Notes under the pieces: model-generated | Database searches by the model: none | Seen by the model: the letters and a program-made list of their open reading frames with translations, nothing else | What the model was told of the DNA's origin: nothing | Assembly (NCBI GenBank): GCA_900542045.1 | Contig: UQMI01000034.1 | Location: 1-39,764 of the forward strand | Source of the DNA: an uncultured Blautia sp. | Lineage (GTDB): Bacteria; Bacillota; Clostridia; Lachnospirales; Lachnospiraceae | Length of the DNA: 39,764 nucleotides | Reading direction: 5' to 3' | Position numbers and translations under genes: made by a program | Shown here: positions 26,207-33,856 of the stretch, piece by piece | How the letters are laid out: every line of letters starts with the position of its first letter | Position numbering within the stretch: the first letter of the stretch is position 1

Positions 26207-26671
26207 CTACTGCACATCGCGCAGGCATTTTTCGATTTCCTCCCGAACTTTTCTTGCCTTCTGATGGTCCAGGCCGCTGGCATTGATACCGATGGTCATT
26301 TCCTCCTGGATCACGACGCCCGGAAAATGAAAATCACATTTTTCCCTGTCGCTGGCAATATTTACATAAATTCCCTCTTCCTTGCAGATGCGGTAGATGT
26401 CGTCATCCACCTTCCGGTCACTGGTGGCTGCCAGCACCATATACGCATGGGTCAGATCGTCCCTTTTACAGGCCCGGCGGGAAACCCGGATCTGTCCCAG
26501 CTCTCCCAGCTCTGTCAGTTCCGGTGTCAGTTCCGGCGCGATCACATGAATCTGCCTGGTAAATTTCAGCAGCGTCTTCACTCTTCTTGTGGCGATTTTT
26601 CCACCGCCAACTACTACCACCGGCTTATTTTCCAGATCCACAAACATCGGAAAATATCTTTTATTCTTCAT
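26207..26671 (-). CDS. sirC: Precorrin-2 dehydrogenase / sirohydrochlorin ferrochelatase (CysG N-terminal-like)
   Basis: A protein of 154 residues with the NAD-binding Rossmann start of the CysG/Met8p family (VVVVGGGKIATRRVKTLL) and VNIASDREKCDFHFPGV. It oxidises precorrin-2 to sirohydrochlorin. Its short length suggests dehydrogenase activity alone; iron chelation is possible in relatives but not shown. The ATG at 26671 overlaps the hemA end by 11 bp and follows GGAG. Its product is the substrate of the CbiK domain encoded in the divergent operon. Confidence 0.9.
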   Translation of the reverse strand: MKNKRYFPMFVDLENKPVVVVGGGKIATRRVKTLLKFTRQIHVIAPELTPELTELGELGQIRVSRRACKRDDLTHAYMVLAATSDRKVDDDIYRICKEEGIYVNIASDREKCDFHFPGVVIQEEMTIGINASGLDHQKARKVREEIEKCLRDVQ

Positions 26672-27890
26672 ACAGTTTCTCCAATCCTGCCACGCATTCC
26701 AGAAAAGCATCCCGTTCCAGGGAATCCCGGAGTCCGAAGATCAGCTTGTTCACCACCTTGCCGGCAGCCGCATCGATCCCCTGCAGCAGTTTTTCTTTGG
26801 CTTCTTTTTCCATAGGCGCTGCCTTGATCAGCTTCTGGATCCTCAGGTTCAGATCATTGACAGCCTCTTCTTTGATCTCCTGGATCCTGGGGATCACATC
26901 CCGTCCCTCGTACCAGGTGTAAAATTCATCCATCTGCTCCCGGACAATGCTTCCGGCCTGCTCCAGACAGCTTTCCAGCTCTTCGCAGGTGCTGTCCATA
27001 TGAAATGTGTCCATATCGTAAAGTGCCACCATGGGATGCTCGCCCAGCACCGGCTCAATATCTCTCGGCACTGCCAGGTCCACCAGGACCAGAGGTTTGG
27101 TCAGGATCAGATCCTGAAACAGTTCCATGCGCAGGGTATAATTGGGACTTGCTGTGGCGCTGACCACCATATCGCATTTGGGCAGATACTCCATACGCTC
27201 CCCGTAATGGATCCGCTTGCAGCCCTGAGGAATACTGACCATGCCGCTCCGGTACTGCCGTACCGTTACCGTCACATCCGCGCCGAATTCCCGCAGAGTC
27301 TGGGCGGCAATTTTTCCCATTTCTCCATTTCCAATGACCATGCAGGTCTTCCCGTTCACATCAAACCCTCTTTCCTTCAGAAAAGAAATGGCCTGGTGGA
27401 TCACAGAAGGATTGCCTCTGGAAAACGGAACCTCTGTTTTGATCTTTTTTCCTGCTGTCACCGCCATCCGGAACAGCACTTCCAATACACTGTCTGTGGT
27501 GAAATGCTCCCTGGCCAGGCTGAGAGCATCCTTTACCTGAGTCAGGATCTGATCCTCTCCCAGGATCTGGGATTTCAGACCGCTGGTCAGGTAGAACAGA
27601 TGCTCTGTGGCATCCCGATGCTCCCGTCTCACAAAATATTCCCGATACTGATCCGGATTCTCGTCCTTCAGCCGGCAAAGCAGCTCATACAGATCCCCCT
27701 TCCAGTCCTCTTCCGTGCTGGCCCATATCTCCATCCGGTTGCAGGTGGACAGGATAACGCACCCCAGGATCCCCGGCTGCTTCCGAAATTCTTCCATGGC
27801 CTCTCCGGCATTCTTCTTGGTGAAAGAAAACCGTGCCCGGATATCCAGGCCCGCTTTGTTGTGATCAATTCCGATCATGGAAATACCCAT
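26661..27890 (-). CDS. hemA: Glutamyl-tRNA reductase
   Basis: First enzyme of the C5 pathway: reduces glutamyl-tRNA(Glu) to glutamate-1-semialdehyde with NADPH. In its 409 residues Cys50 in STCNRMEIW is the catalytic nucleophile, the NADP-binding site is VIGNGEMGKIAAQTL, and a helical C-terminal dimerisation domain follows residue 310. It is the first gene of the six-gene hem operon, with a consensus promoter about 80 bp upstream and a divergent cobalamin-riboswitch operon behind it. Confidence 0.97.
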   Translation of the reverse strand: MGISMIGIDHNKAGLDIRARFSFTKKNAGEAMEEFRKQPGILGCVILSTCNRMEIWASTEEDWKGDLYELLCRLKDENPDQYREYFVRREHRDATEHLFYLTSGLKSQILGEDQILTQVKDALSLAREHFTTDSVLEVLFRMAVTAGKKIKTEVPFSRGNPSVIHQAISFLKERGFDVNGKTCMVIGNGEMGKIAAQTLREFGADVTVTVRQYRSGMVSIPQGCKRIHYGERMEYLPKCDMVVSATASPNYTLRMELFQDLILTKPLVLVDLAVPRDIEPVLGEHPMVALYDMDTFHMDSTCEELESCLEQAGSIVREQMDEFYTWYEGRDVIPRIQEIKEEAVNDLNLRIQKLIKAAPMEKEAKEKLLQGIDAAAGKVVNKLIFGLRDSLERDAFLECVAGLEKLYEE

Positions 27891-27967
27891 CTTCTCCTAA
27901 ATCTCCTTCGTTCTCGTTCGTACTTTTCTCATGCTCTGCAATTCATACAGAACGTCAATTCGTTTTA

Positions 27968-27996
27968 ATCATAATCATTGCGGAGGATAATGTCAA
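27968..27996 (-). promoter_or_regulatory. Predicted sigma-A promoter of the hem operon
   Basis: On the minus strand TTGACA, 17 bp, TATGAT. The leader of about 70 nt is too short for a cobalamin riboswitch and shows none of its conserved boxes. Confidence 0.8.
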
Positions 27997-28070
27997 TCTG
28001 CCTGTTCTATTTTTGCCAAATTTCCTCCTGAAAAATTCTGAAAATTCTTTGTTCTGCTGTGAAATTGCCA

Positions 28071-28100
28071 TTGACAAAAATACCCTCTGAGAGATACAAT
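28071..28100 (+). promoter_or_regulatory. Predicted sigma-A promoter of the cbi operon
   Basis: TTGACA, 18 bp, TACAAT, placing the start near 28107, just before the riboswitch. Confidence 0.8.
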
Positions 28101-28111
28101 ATATGCAAATT

Positions 28112-28300
28112 GAATGTGCAGAGGTTCCATTCTTGGATTAATAAGAAAGGGAGTGAAAAGCTCCCACGGTCACGCCGCTGTGTGGGAAGAGTCGTATTTT
28201 ATTCATGTCACTGGGAAACTGGGAAGGCAAAATACGGCAGAGACGCCCGAGTCAGAAGACTTGCCCTGTACAGACGATTTACACATGGTTACGAACGATG
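28112..28300 (+). promoter_or_regulatory. Cobalamin (B12) riboswitch
   Basis: The B12 box GTCACTGGGAAACTGGGAAG begins at 28207. Upstream are the GGGAGTGAAAAGCTCCCACG and CACGCCGCTGTG segments, and downstream CCCGAGTCAGAAGACTTGCC (28246-28265), all in the order of the cobalamin aptamer. A terminator at 28346-28370 forms the expression platform. Adenosyl- or other cobalamin binding is expected to switch off the cobalt-import/chelatase genes. The 3' boundary is approximate. Confidence 0.93.
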
Positions 28301-28345
28301 GCCAGGTGTAAGGATGTTCGCCCCTGCTATGGGACCGTCCTCATG

Positions 28346-28370
28346 ACCTGCCTTCATGGCAGGTTTTTTT
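28346..28370 (+). terminator. Riboswitch expression-platform terminator
   Basis: ACCTGCC/GGCAGGT with a 5-nt loop and seven T. The upstream GGCCAGGT (28301-28308) could pair with it as an antiterminator. Confidence 0.85.
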
Positions 28371-28417
28371 ATGTGACAGGAAAGCAGAATGTTTCGCTCT
28401 GCCTTTTCCATCACATA
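28370..28417. repeat. Palindromic intergenic element, copy B (TGTGACAGGAAA type)
   Basis: The arms TATGTGA and TCACATA enclose CAGGAAAGCAGAATG and a matching GCTCTGCCTTTTCC. It is related to the element at 13032-13085. A further CTCCGCA/TGCGGCGGAG hairpin follows at about 28422-28449. Confidence 0.7.
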
Positions 28418-28472
28418 AAAAACTCCGCAAGGATCGCACTGCGGCGGAGAGGAATCATGTTGCCAGAAGCAA

Positions 28473-28516
28473 CCCTCCGCAGGCGGAGAATCCTGCGTGA
28501 CAGGATTCTTTTTTAT
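28473..28516 (+). repeat. Dispersed palindromic element, copy 3 (AGAATCCTGC type)
   Basis: AGAATCCTG/CAGGATTCT with a 5-nt loop, preceded by CCGCAGGCGG and followed by seven T. Here it is in the sense direction, 44 bp before the cbiM start, and would act as a second terminator in the leader if functional. Confidence 0.85.
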
Positions 28517-28559
28517 CTTCAAGGAGATTCCTTGGGAAAAACAAGAGAGGAGAAAGAAA

Positions 28560-29306
28560 ATGAGCAAACAACAAAAACGATTCTTTGTGGTATCGGCTGT
28601 TTTTGTCCTCACCTTTGGTATCATGGAAACAGCAAATGCCATGCACATCATGGAAGGCTATCTGCCAGGCAGCTTCTGTATTGCCTGGGGCGTGATCTGT
28701 CTTCCGTTTCTGATCGCAGGATTCCGCTCGATCAAAAAATCTCTGGATGCCAACCGCAGAGCACTGCCTTTACTGGCCATGGCCGGCGCGTTTGTATTCG
28801 TGATCTCATCCCTGAAGATCCCTTCCGTTACAGGAAGCTGCTCTCATATGACAGGTACCGGTCTTGGCGCTATTTTATTCGGTCCCTCTGCCGTCAGCAT
28901 TCTTGGCCTGATCGTTCTGCTTTTCCAGGCAATCCTGCTGGCCCACGGCGGTCTGACCACCCTTGGCGCCAATACGTTTTCCATGGCCATCGCCGGTCCT
29001 TTTGTATCCTACGGCATTTACAAACTCTGCCAAAAAGGCGGCGTCAACAAGAGACTGGCCGTATTCCTGGCCGCCACTTTAGGCGACCTGTTTACTTACT
29101 GTGTGACTGCCTTCCAGCTGTCCATCGCCCATCATGCAGACACCACTCTGGGCGGTGCGCTTGTAAAATTCCTGGCGGTCTTTGCACCTACGCAGATTCC
29201 GCTGGCTGTTATCGAAGGAATTATCACTGTACTGATCATTGCCGCTCTGGAAACCTATGCCAAACCAGAACTGCGGGCCATCGGTTTTATAAAGGAGGCA
29301 CATTGA
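28560..29306 (+). CDS. cbiM: Cobalt ECF transporter substrate-binding protein CbiM
   Basis: The 248-residue membrane S-component that binds Co2+ for the CbiMNQO energy-coupling-factor importer. A cleavable signal-like helix ends at ANA, giving a mature N-terminus [10 protein letters not shown]; the histidine there is part of the Co/Ni site of the family. About six helices follow. The start at 28560 lies after GAGAGGAG. It is the first gene of cbiMNQ(OK), under the cobalamin riboswitch. Confidence 0.96.
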   Translation: MSKQQKRFFVVSAVFVLTFGIMETANAMHIMEGYLPGSFCIAWGVICLPFLIAGFRSIKKSLDANRRALPLLAMAGAFVFVISSLKIPSVTGSCSHMTGTGLGAILFGPSAVSILGLIVLLFQAILLAHGGLTTLGANTFSMAIAGPFVSYGIYKLCQKGGVNKRLAVFLAATLGDLFTYCVTAFQLSIAHHADTTLGGALVKFLAVFAPTQIPLAVIEGIITVLIIAALETYAKPELRAIGFIKEAH

Positions 29307-29307
29307 T

Positions 29308-29610
29308 ATGAAAAAAGGAACTGTGATTGCTCTGATTATCGCCATCATCCTGATCGCCTTTATTCCCCTGTTCCTGCTCCGGAACGCTGAATTCGGCGGT
29401 TCTGACGATGCGGGAAGTGTTGTGGTAGAAGAAGTGGATTCCAGCTATGAACCATGGGCCACTCCCATTCTTGAACAGATCCTGGGAGGAGAACTTCCCG
29501 GAGAAGTGGAAAGCCTGCTATTCTGCGTACAGACCGGTATCGGCGTAGGGATCATCGCCTTCTTTCTGGGACGTTTCGTAGAGCGCAGAAAAATGGGAAA
29601 TGGAGAATAA
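29308..29610 (+). CDS. cbiN: Cobalt transport protein CbiN
   Basis: A 100-residue protein with an N-terminal and a C-terminal transmembrane helix and a short extracellular loop (SYEPWATPILEQILG), typical of CbiN, which loads metal into CbiM. AAGGAGG lies inside the cbiM end and the start is 1 bp after the cbiM stop, so the two are coupled. Confidence 0.94.
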   Translation: MKKGTVIALIIAIILIAFIPLFLLRNAEFGGSDDAGSVVVEEVDSSYEPWATPILEQILGGELPGEVESLLFCVQTGIGVGIIAFFLGRFVERRKMGNGE

Positions 29611-29640
29611 TCTTTTTTCCCGGCTGAAAGGAGACCACAT

Positions 29641-30417
29641 ATGATTGTCATTGACAAGCTTTGTTACAATTCCAGATTGCGATATGTCAATGCCGGTGAA
29701 AAATTTGCATTTGCAACTCTCACACTGTTGGCCTGTGTGATCAGTCGTTCAGTTGCAATTGCCTGTATCGTATTGGCCATTACAGGGATTCTTACCGTAT
29801 GGAAGGGAGGAATCCCTGTCTCCCGTTATTGTCATTATCTGACAGTACCTCTGGTGTTTCTGATCCTGAGTACTCTGGCCATTATACTTAACTTCTCCCG
29901 AACGCCTCTGGATCTGTTTGCGGTTCCACTGGGAGATTTTTATCTGACCGGAAGCCGGACGTCTTTTTTTTACGCTCTTCAGCTGATCCTGACCGCTCTG
30001 GCCAGTGTGTCCTGCCTGTATTTTTTATCGTTTCACACTCCCATGCCGGACATTCTCAATGTCCTGCGCAGGCTGCACTGCCCCAGGCTGATCCTCGAGC
30101 TGATGCTGCTGATTTACCGGTATATCTTTGTTTTATTCGAAATTTCATCGGCCATCACCACTTCCCAGCATTCCAGGCTTGGAAACCGGGACTACAAAAC
30201 TTCCCTGAAATCCTTCAGTGCCCTGGCATCGGCCCTGTTCGTACGGGCCATGAAAAAATCCAATGCTCTGTACGATGCCATGGAATCCCGCTGCTATAAC
30301 GGCACCATTCACGTACTGAACGAGACATTCCCTCCGCAGAAAAAGGAGATTTTCTGGATCGTACTGTTTGAGATTCTCCTCTATCTGCTGGTCATCATGG
30401 AAAAGATCTTTTTCTGA
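29641..30417 (+). CDS. cbiQ: Cobalt ECF transporter T component CbiQ
   Basis: The 258-residue transmembrane coupling protein of the ECF transporter. After the first hydrophobic helices it has the conserved cytoplasmic coupling-helix region, LGNRDYKTSLKSF and ALYDAMESRCYNG (an A-x-x-x-R-type motif), that contacts the ATPase. The start follows AAAGGAG. It lies 30 bp after cbiN and 99 bp before the ATPase gene. Confidence 0.94.
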   Translation: MIVIDKLCYNSRLRYVNAGEKFAFATLTLLACVISRSVAIACIVLAITGILTVWKGGIPVSRYCHYLTVPLVFLILSTLAIILNFSRTPLDLFAVPLGDFYLTGSRTSFFYALQLILTALASVSCLYFLSFHTPMPDILNVLRRLHCPRLILELMLLIYRYIFVLFEISSAITTSQHSRLGNRDYKTSLKSFSALASALFVRAMKKSNALYDAMESRCYNGTIHVLNETFPPQKKEIFWIVLFEILLYLLVIMEKIFF

Positions 30418-30516
30418 TCCCGGACTGCATGCATCCCGTCTGCTGCAGGTGCATTTCAGACAGAGTCCGCTGCTCTGCTCTGACCCTGACATCATCTTAA
30501 TAAGAAAGGAACTGAA

Positions 30517-32184
30517 ATGAAAGATATCATACTGAAAGCAGAAGACCTTTATTTTTCTTACGACGATGAAAACAGCCATTCCCTCAACGGACTGTCGCTG
30601 GAAATTGAACGTGGAAAGAAGATTGCCTTCATGGGTGCCAACGGCTCCGGAAAATCCACCTTCTTCCTTTGCTGCAACGGCATTCACCGTCCTCTGCGCG
30701 GGCAGCTCTACCTGGACGGAAAACCTTACGACTATTCCAAAGAAGGCCTTCTGAAGCTGCGCCAGCGGGTAGGGATCGTATTCCAGGATCCGGACAACCA
30801 GTTATTTTCTGCCAGCGTATACCAGGAAATCTCTTTTGGTATCCTGAATCTGGGTGTTTCCGAGGAGGAGGCTGCCAAAGAAGTGGAAGCCGTCATCGAT
30901 TATCTGGAGATTACCCCGTTCCGGCATAAACCCACCCACGCACTGAGCGGCGGACAGAAGAAACAGGTGTCCATTGCCGACATTCTGGTGATGCATCCGG
31001 ATATCATCATTCTGGATGAGCCGGCTGCTGCCCTGGATCCCAAGCACACCACCATGGTCAATAAGATCGTGGACCAGCTCACCGAGCAGGGGATCACCGT
31101 AATGATGTCTACCCATGATGTCAATTACGCCATGCAGTGGGCGGATCAGGTCTTCCTGTTCAAAGATGGAAAAGTCCTGGCGGAAGGCACGCCTGCTCAG
31201 GTCTTTTCCAACAAGACAGTCCTGCGGGAAACCAACCTGGAACAGCCTGCCGTACTGGAACTGTTCGGCAGTCTCTGTCAGAAAGGCATCCTGAGTCCCA
31301 CTCTTCCCATCCCCCGGAAGCTTGCGGACCTGGAAAAATACATCAGCGAAATCAATGAACCCAGACACGGAGGAAAACGATCTATGGAAAAAGAAAACAG
31401 AAAAGCCATTTTAGTGGTTAGCTTCGGCACTTCACATGAGGATACCAAAAAAGTCACCATTGACGCCATTGAACAGGATATTCAGGCGGCTTTCCCGGAC
31501 TACCGGATCTACCGGGCCTGGACCAGCAAGATGATCCTTGCCAAACTGAAAAAAAGGGACCAGATCTTCATCCCCAACGTCACTCAGGCCATGGAACAGA
31601 TGAAAGAAGACGGCATCACCGATGTAATCATCCAGCCGACCCATGTGATCAACGGAATTGAAAATGAACTGATGAAGGAAGATGCTCTGGCTTTCTGCAA
31701 TGACTTTGCCTCTATCTCCTTTGGTACACCGCTGCTCACCTCAGAATCTGACAATCTGTCAGTTATTGACGCCATTACCAAAGAATTTTCCCACCTCGGG
31801 GAAGATGAAGCACTGGTGCTCATGGGCCACGGCACCACCCATTATTCCAATGCCATTTATGCCGCTCTGGACTACACCTTCAAGGACAAGGGACATCCCA
31901 ATATTTTCCTTGGCACTGTGGAAGCTTATCCCACCATGGAATCCCTTCTCCGTCTGATCGATGCCTGTCATCCGAAAAAGGTCTATCTGGCGCCTTTCAT
32001 GATCGTAGCCGGCGATCACGCCAAAAACGACATGGCCGGCACCGACCCGGACTCCTGGATGTGCCAGCTGCAGCAAAAAGGCTACGAAACAGTACCGGTA
32101 CTGAAAGGACTGGGAGAATACGAAGGAATCCGCAACCTATTTATCGAACATGTACAGGCGGCAGTTACAGCCGCAGCCGACTGA
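30517..32184 (+). CDS. cbiO-cbiK: Fusion of cobalt ECF ATPase CbiO and sirohydrochlorin cobaltochelatase CbiK
   Basis: One 555-residue frame. Residues 1-about 280 are CbiO: Walker A GANGSGKST at 40-48, Q-loop FQDPDNQ, signature LSGGQ, Walker B IIILDEPAAALD and the STHDV switch. Residues 290-555 are CbiK, an anaerobic chelatase inserting Co2+ into sirohydrochlorin, with GHGTTH, TVEAYPT and the metal histidine in VAGDHAKND. The junction (NEPRHGGKRS) holds an ATG at 31384 preceded by GGAGG at 31369-31373, a normal start for a free CbiK. So the chain may be made both as a fusion and as CbiK alone. These are usually separate genes. Confidence 0.93.
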   Translation: MKDIILKAEDLYFSYDDENSHSLNGLSLEIERGKKIAFMGANGSGKSTFFLCCNGIHRPLRGQLYLDGKPYDYSKEGLLKLRQRVGIVFQDPDNQLFSASVYQEISFGILNLGVSEEEAAKEVEAVIDYLEITPFRHKPTHALSGGQKKQVSIADILVMHPDIIILDEPAAALDPKHTTMVNKIVDQLTEQGITVMMSTHDVNYAMQWADQVFLFKDGKVLAEGTPAQVFSNKTVLRETNLEQPAVLELFGSLCQKGILSPTLPIPRKLADLEKYISEINEPRHGGKRSMEKENRKAILVVSFGTSHEDTKKVTIDAIEQDIQAAFPDYRIYRAWTSKMILAKLKKRDQIFIPNVTQAMEQMKEDGITDVIIQPTHVINGIENELMKEDALAFCNDFASISFGTPLLTSESDNLSVIDAITKEFSHLGEDEALVLMGHGTTHYSNAIYAALDYTFKDKGHPNIFLGTVEAYPTMESLLRLIDACHPKKVYLAPFMIVAGDHAKNDMAGTDPDSWMCQLQQKGYETVPVLKGLGEYEGIRNLFIEHVQAAVTAAAD

Positions 32185-32246
32185 AAGCAGTTGACTGAAA
32201 ACCCAAGCCTGAAAGTTGATGCCAGAAAAACACTGGCTGAATTTCC

Positions 32247-32296
32247 ATACGGCGGTGATCCGGAATTACCGGACTACCGCCGTATATGCTTTTCTA
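32247..32296 (+). terminator. Terminator of the cbi operon
   Basis: ATACGGCGGT pairs perfectly with ACCGCCGTAT, with an inner CCGG/CCGG, followed by GCTTTTCT. A small GCCAG/CTGGC hairpin precedes it at 32221-32237. Confidence 0.75.
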
Positions 32297-32343
32297 CAAT
32301 GCTGGTTCTGATTTCCGTTTTTTCCCCTGCACTTATGGTTGAG

Positions 32344-32767
32344 TTCGGCACGGATGCTCTTTTTGGGATATTCCCCTGTACTCACAGCCGCTTTTGTTCG
32401 GCACAGATCACAATTTCTGGAATATCACATGCCTCCGGACGCCTTTGGGTTCGGCACTCACAACATTTTCCCGAATATCACATGCCTCCGGATGCCTACT
32501 GGTTCGGCACTCACACCATTTTCTCGAATATCACCTGTACCTGGACGCCTTTGGGTTCGGCACTCACAACATTTTCTCGAATATCACATGCCTCCGGACG
32601 CCTTTGGGTTCGGCACTGATCGCATTTTTCAAATATTCCCCTGTACCCACGGCCACTTCAATTCGGCACTGGCCCACATTTCCGGAATATCACCTGTACT
32701 CCACCGCCCTTTGCTTCGGAACTCACACCATTTTCTCGAATATCACCTGTACCCATGGCACCGGCTG
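32344..32767 (+). repeat. Eight-unit 53-bp tandem repeat array
   Basis: Units begin at 32344, 32397, 32450, 32503, 32556, 32609, 32662 and 32715, always 53 bp apart with no indels. Each opens with TTCGGCA (TTCGGAA in the last) and has AATAT-x3-CTGTAC or AATATCACATGCC from about position 25; the rest varies. Units 3, 4 and 5 are the most alike. The array fills most of the 628-bp gap between the cbi terminator and the convergent MDR gene. It does not encode protein because the frame shifts every unit. The period is close to five DNA turns. Confidence 0.93.
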
Positions 32768-32812
32768 TCAACTGAATTTTCCATCTGCAAATACTGCACA
32801 AATATTACTGAT

Positions 32813-33781
32813 CTATTGTTCCATTCGGATCACAATTTTCCCATTCACTTTATGTCCGTCCATGTCTGCCAGAGCCTGTCCGATTTCAGAAAAAGAATAA
32901 ACTGCTCCCATCAGCGGCTTTACCACATACTGTTCAAAGAATTCAAAAATTTCCTGCATAACCTTCTGATCAGGATTATTGGAAAAAAAGCCTGTCAGAT
33001 ACACACCGGCTGGTATCATTTTAATTGGATCGAAACCGTTCAGGGCGTATACGCCGCCCAGGATCCCTGTATTGCAGACAATCCCGCCTTTCTCCACACA
33101 CCGCAAAGTATCCTGCAGGGTTTTGGGGCCCACCAGCTCAAGGGCTTTCGTCACGCCTTTCAAAGAACCGGCAAGCTCTCCTGTATCCAGAACTGCCTGA
33201 TCTGCTTCTGCCAGCAGCGGCAGCTTCCTTTCCCGATGGGTGGTGGCGATTACTCTGCACCCGAGGGTCCTGGTGATCTGCATTGCCGCATAACCCAGGG
33301 CACAGGTAGCACCCCGTATCAGCAGCGTATCTTCCTTCTTCAGATGCAGGCCTTCAAACAGGGACCCCCATGCAGTAAAATACGTCTCCGGCACTGCAGC
33401 CATCTCTTCCCAGGAAAGACTGCTGGAAACGGGAAACACATGATGGACAGGCAGCAAAGCATACTCTGCATAACTGCCGTCAAAACTTCTTCCCATTCCG
33501 CCCATAAGAGCCGCCACCTTCTGCCCCGCCAAAAATCCGCTGTTTGACGGGTCTGCAATCTCTCCCACACATTCAATCCCCGGGATTATGGGCTTTTGTA
33601 TGTAATCAGCCTGTATTTCACTGTGCCGGAGGATCTGTTCCGAATGGTTCAGTCCAAAGGCTTTCACCTTCACCAGGACCCATCCGGGGCATACCTGCGG
33701 AACCGGGCACTCTGTCACTCTTACCTGCTCTGCCGGTGTGGGCTTCCACAACCTCACTGCTTTCATTGTATCTGGGATCAT
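32813..33781 (-). CDS. Zinc-independent MDR alcohol dehydrogenase / quinone oxidoreductase-like protein
   Basis: A 322-residue medium-chain reductase. It has the GroES-like N-terminal domain (VLVKVKAFGLNHSE) and an NADPH-binding fold with GATCALGYAAMQ. The cysteine/histidine ligands of the catalytic and structural zincs are missing, as in quinone oxidoreductases. It probably reduces an alpha,beta-unsaturated carbonyl or quinone; the substrate is unknown. The start follows AAGGAGG by 8 nt. No clear terminator is seen before the repeat array. Confidence 0.9.
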   Translation of the reverse strand: MIPDTMKAVRLWKPTPAEQVRVTECPVPQVCPGWVLVKVKAFGLNHSEQILRHSEIQADYIQKPIIPGIECVGEIADPSNSGFLAGQKVAALMGGMGRSFDGSYAEYALLPVHHVFPVSSSLSWEEMAAVPETYFTAWGSLFEGLHLKKEDTLLIRGATCALGYAAMQITRTLGCRVIATTHRERKLPLLAEADQAVLDTGELAGSLKGVTKALELVGPKTLQDTLRCVEKGGIVCNTGILGGVYALNGFDPIKMIPAGVYLTGFFSNNPDQKVMQEIFEFFEQYVVKPLMGAVYSFSEIGQALADMDGHKVNGKIVIRMEQ

Positions 33782-33856
33782 ATTCGTTTCCTCCTTCTGG
33801 CATTCATTTTACCGCTTCCTTTCGCAGATACAAGTACGCACTTTTTTCTCACCTGG

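Noticed and set aside
27891..27967. Cobalamin riboswitch in the hem operon leader
   Set aside because: The leader is only about 70 nt and has no B12 box; the aptamer found is on the plus strand in front of cbiM.
32344..32767. CRISPR array
   Set aside because: The 53-bp units have no separate invariant repeat and unique spacer, conservation is spread in blocks over each unit, and there are no cas genes.
32191..33547. Long open frames on the plus strand across the repeat array and the MDR gene
   Set aside because: They run through 53-bp repeats whose frame shifts each unit and then antisense through a clear dehydrogenase gene. They have no plausible ribosome binding site or family match.
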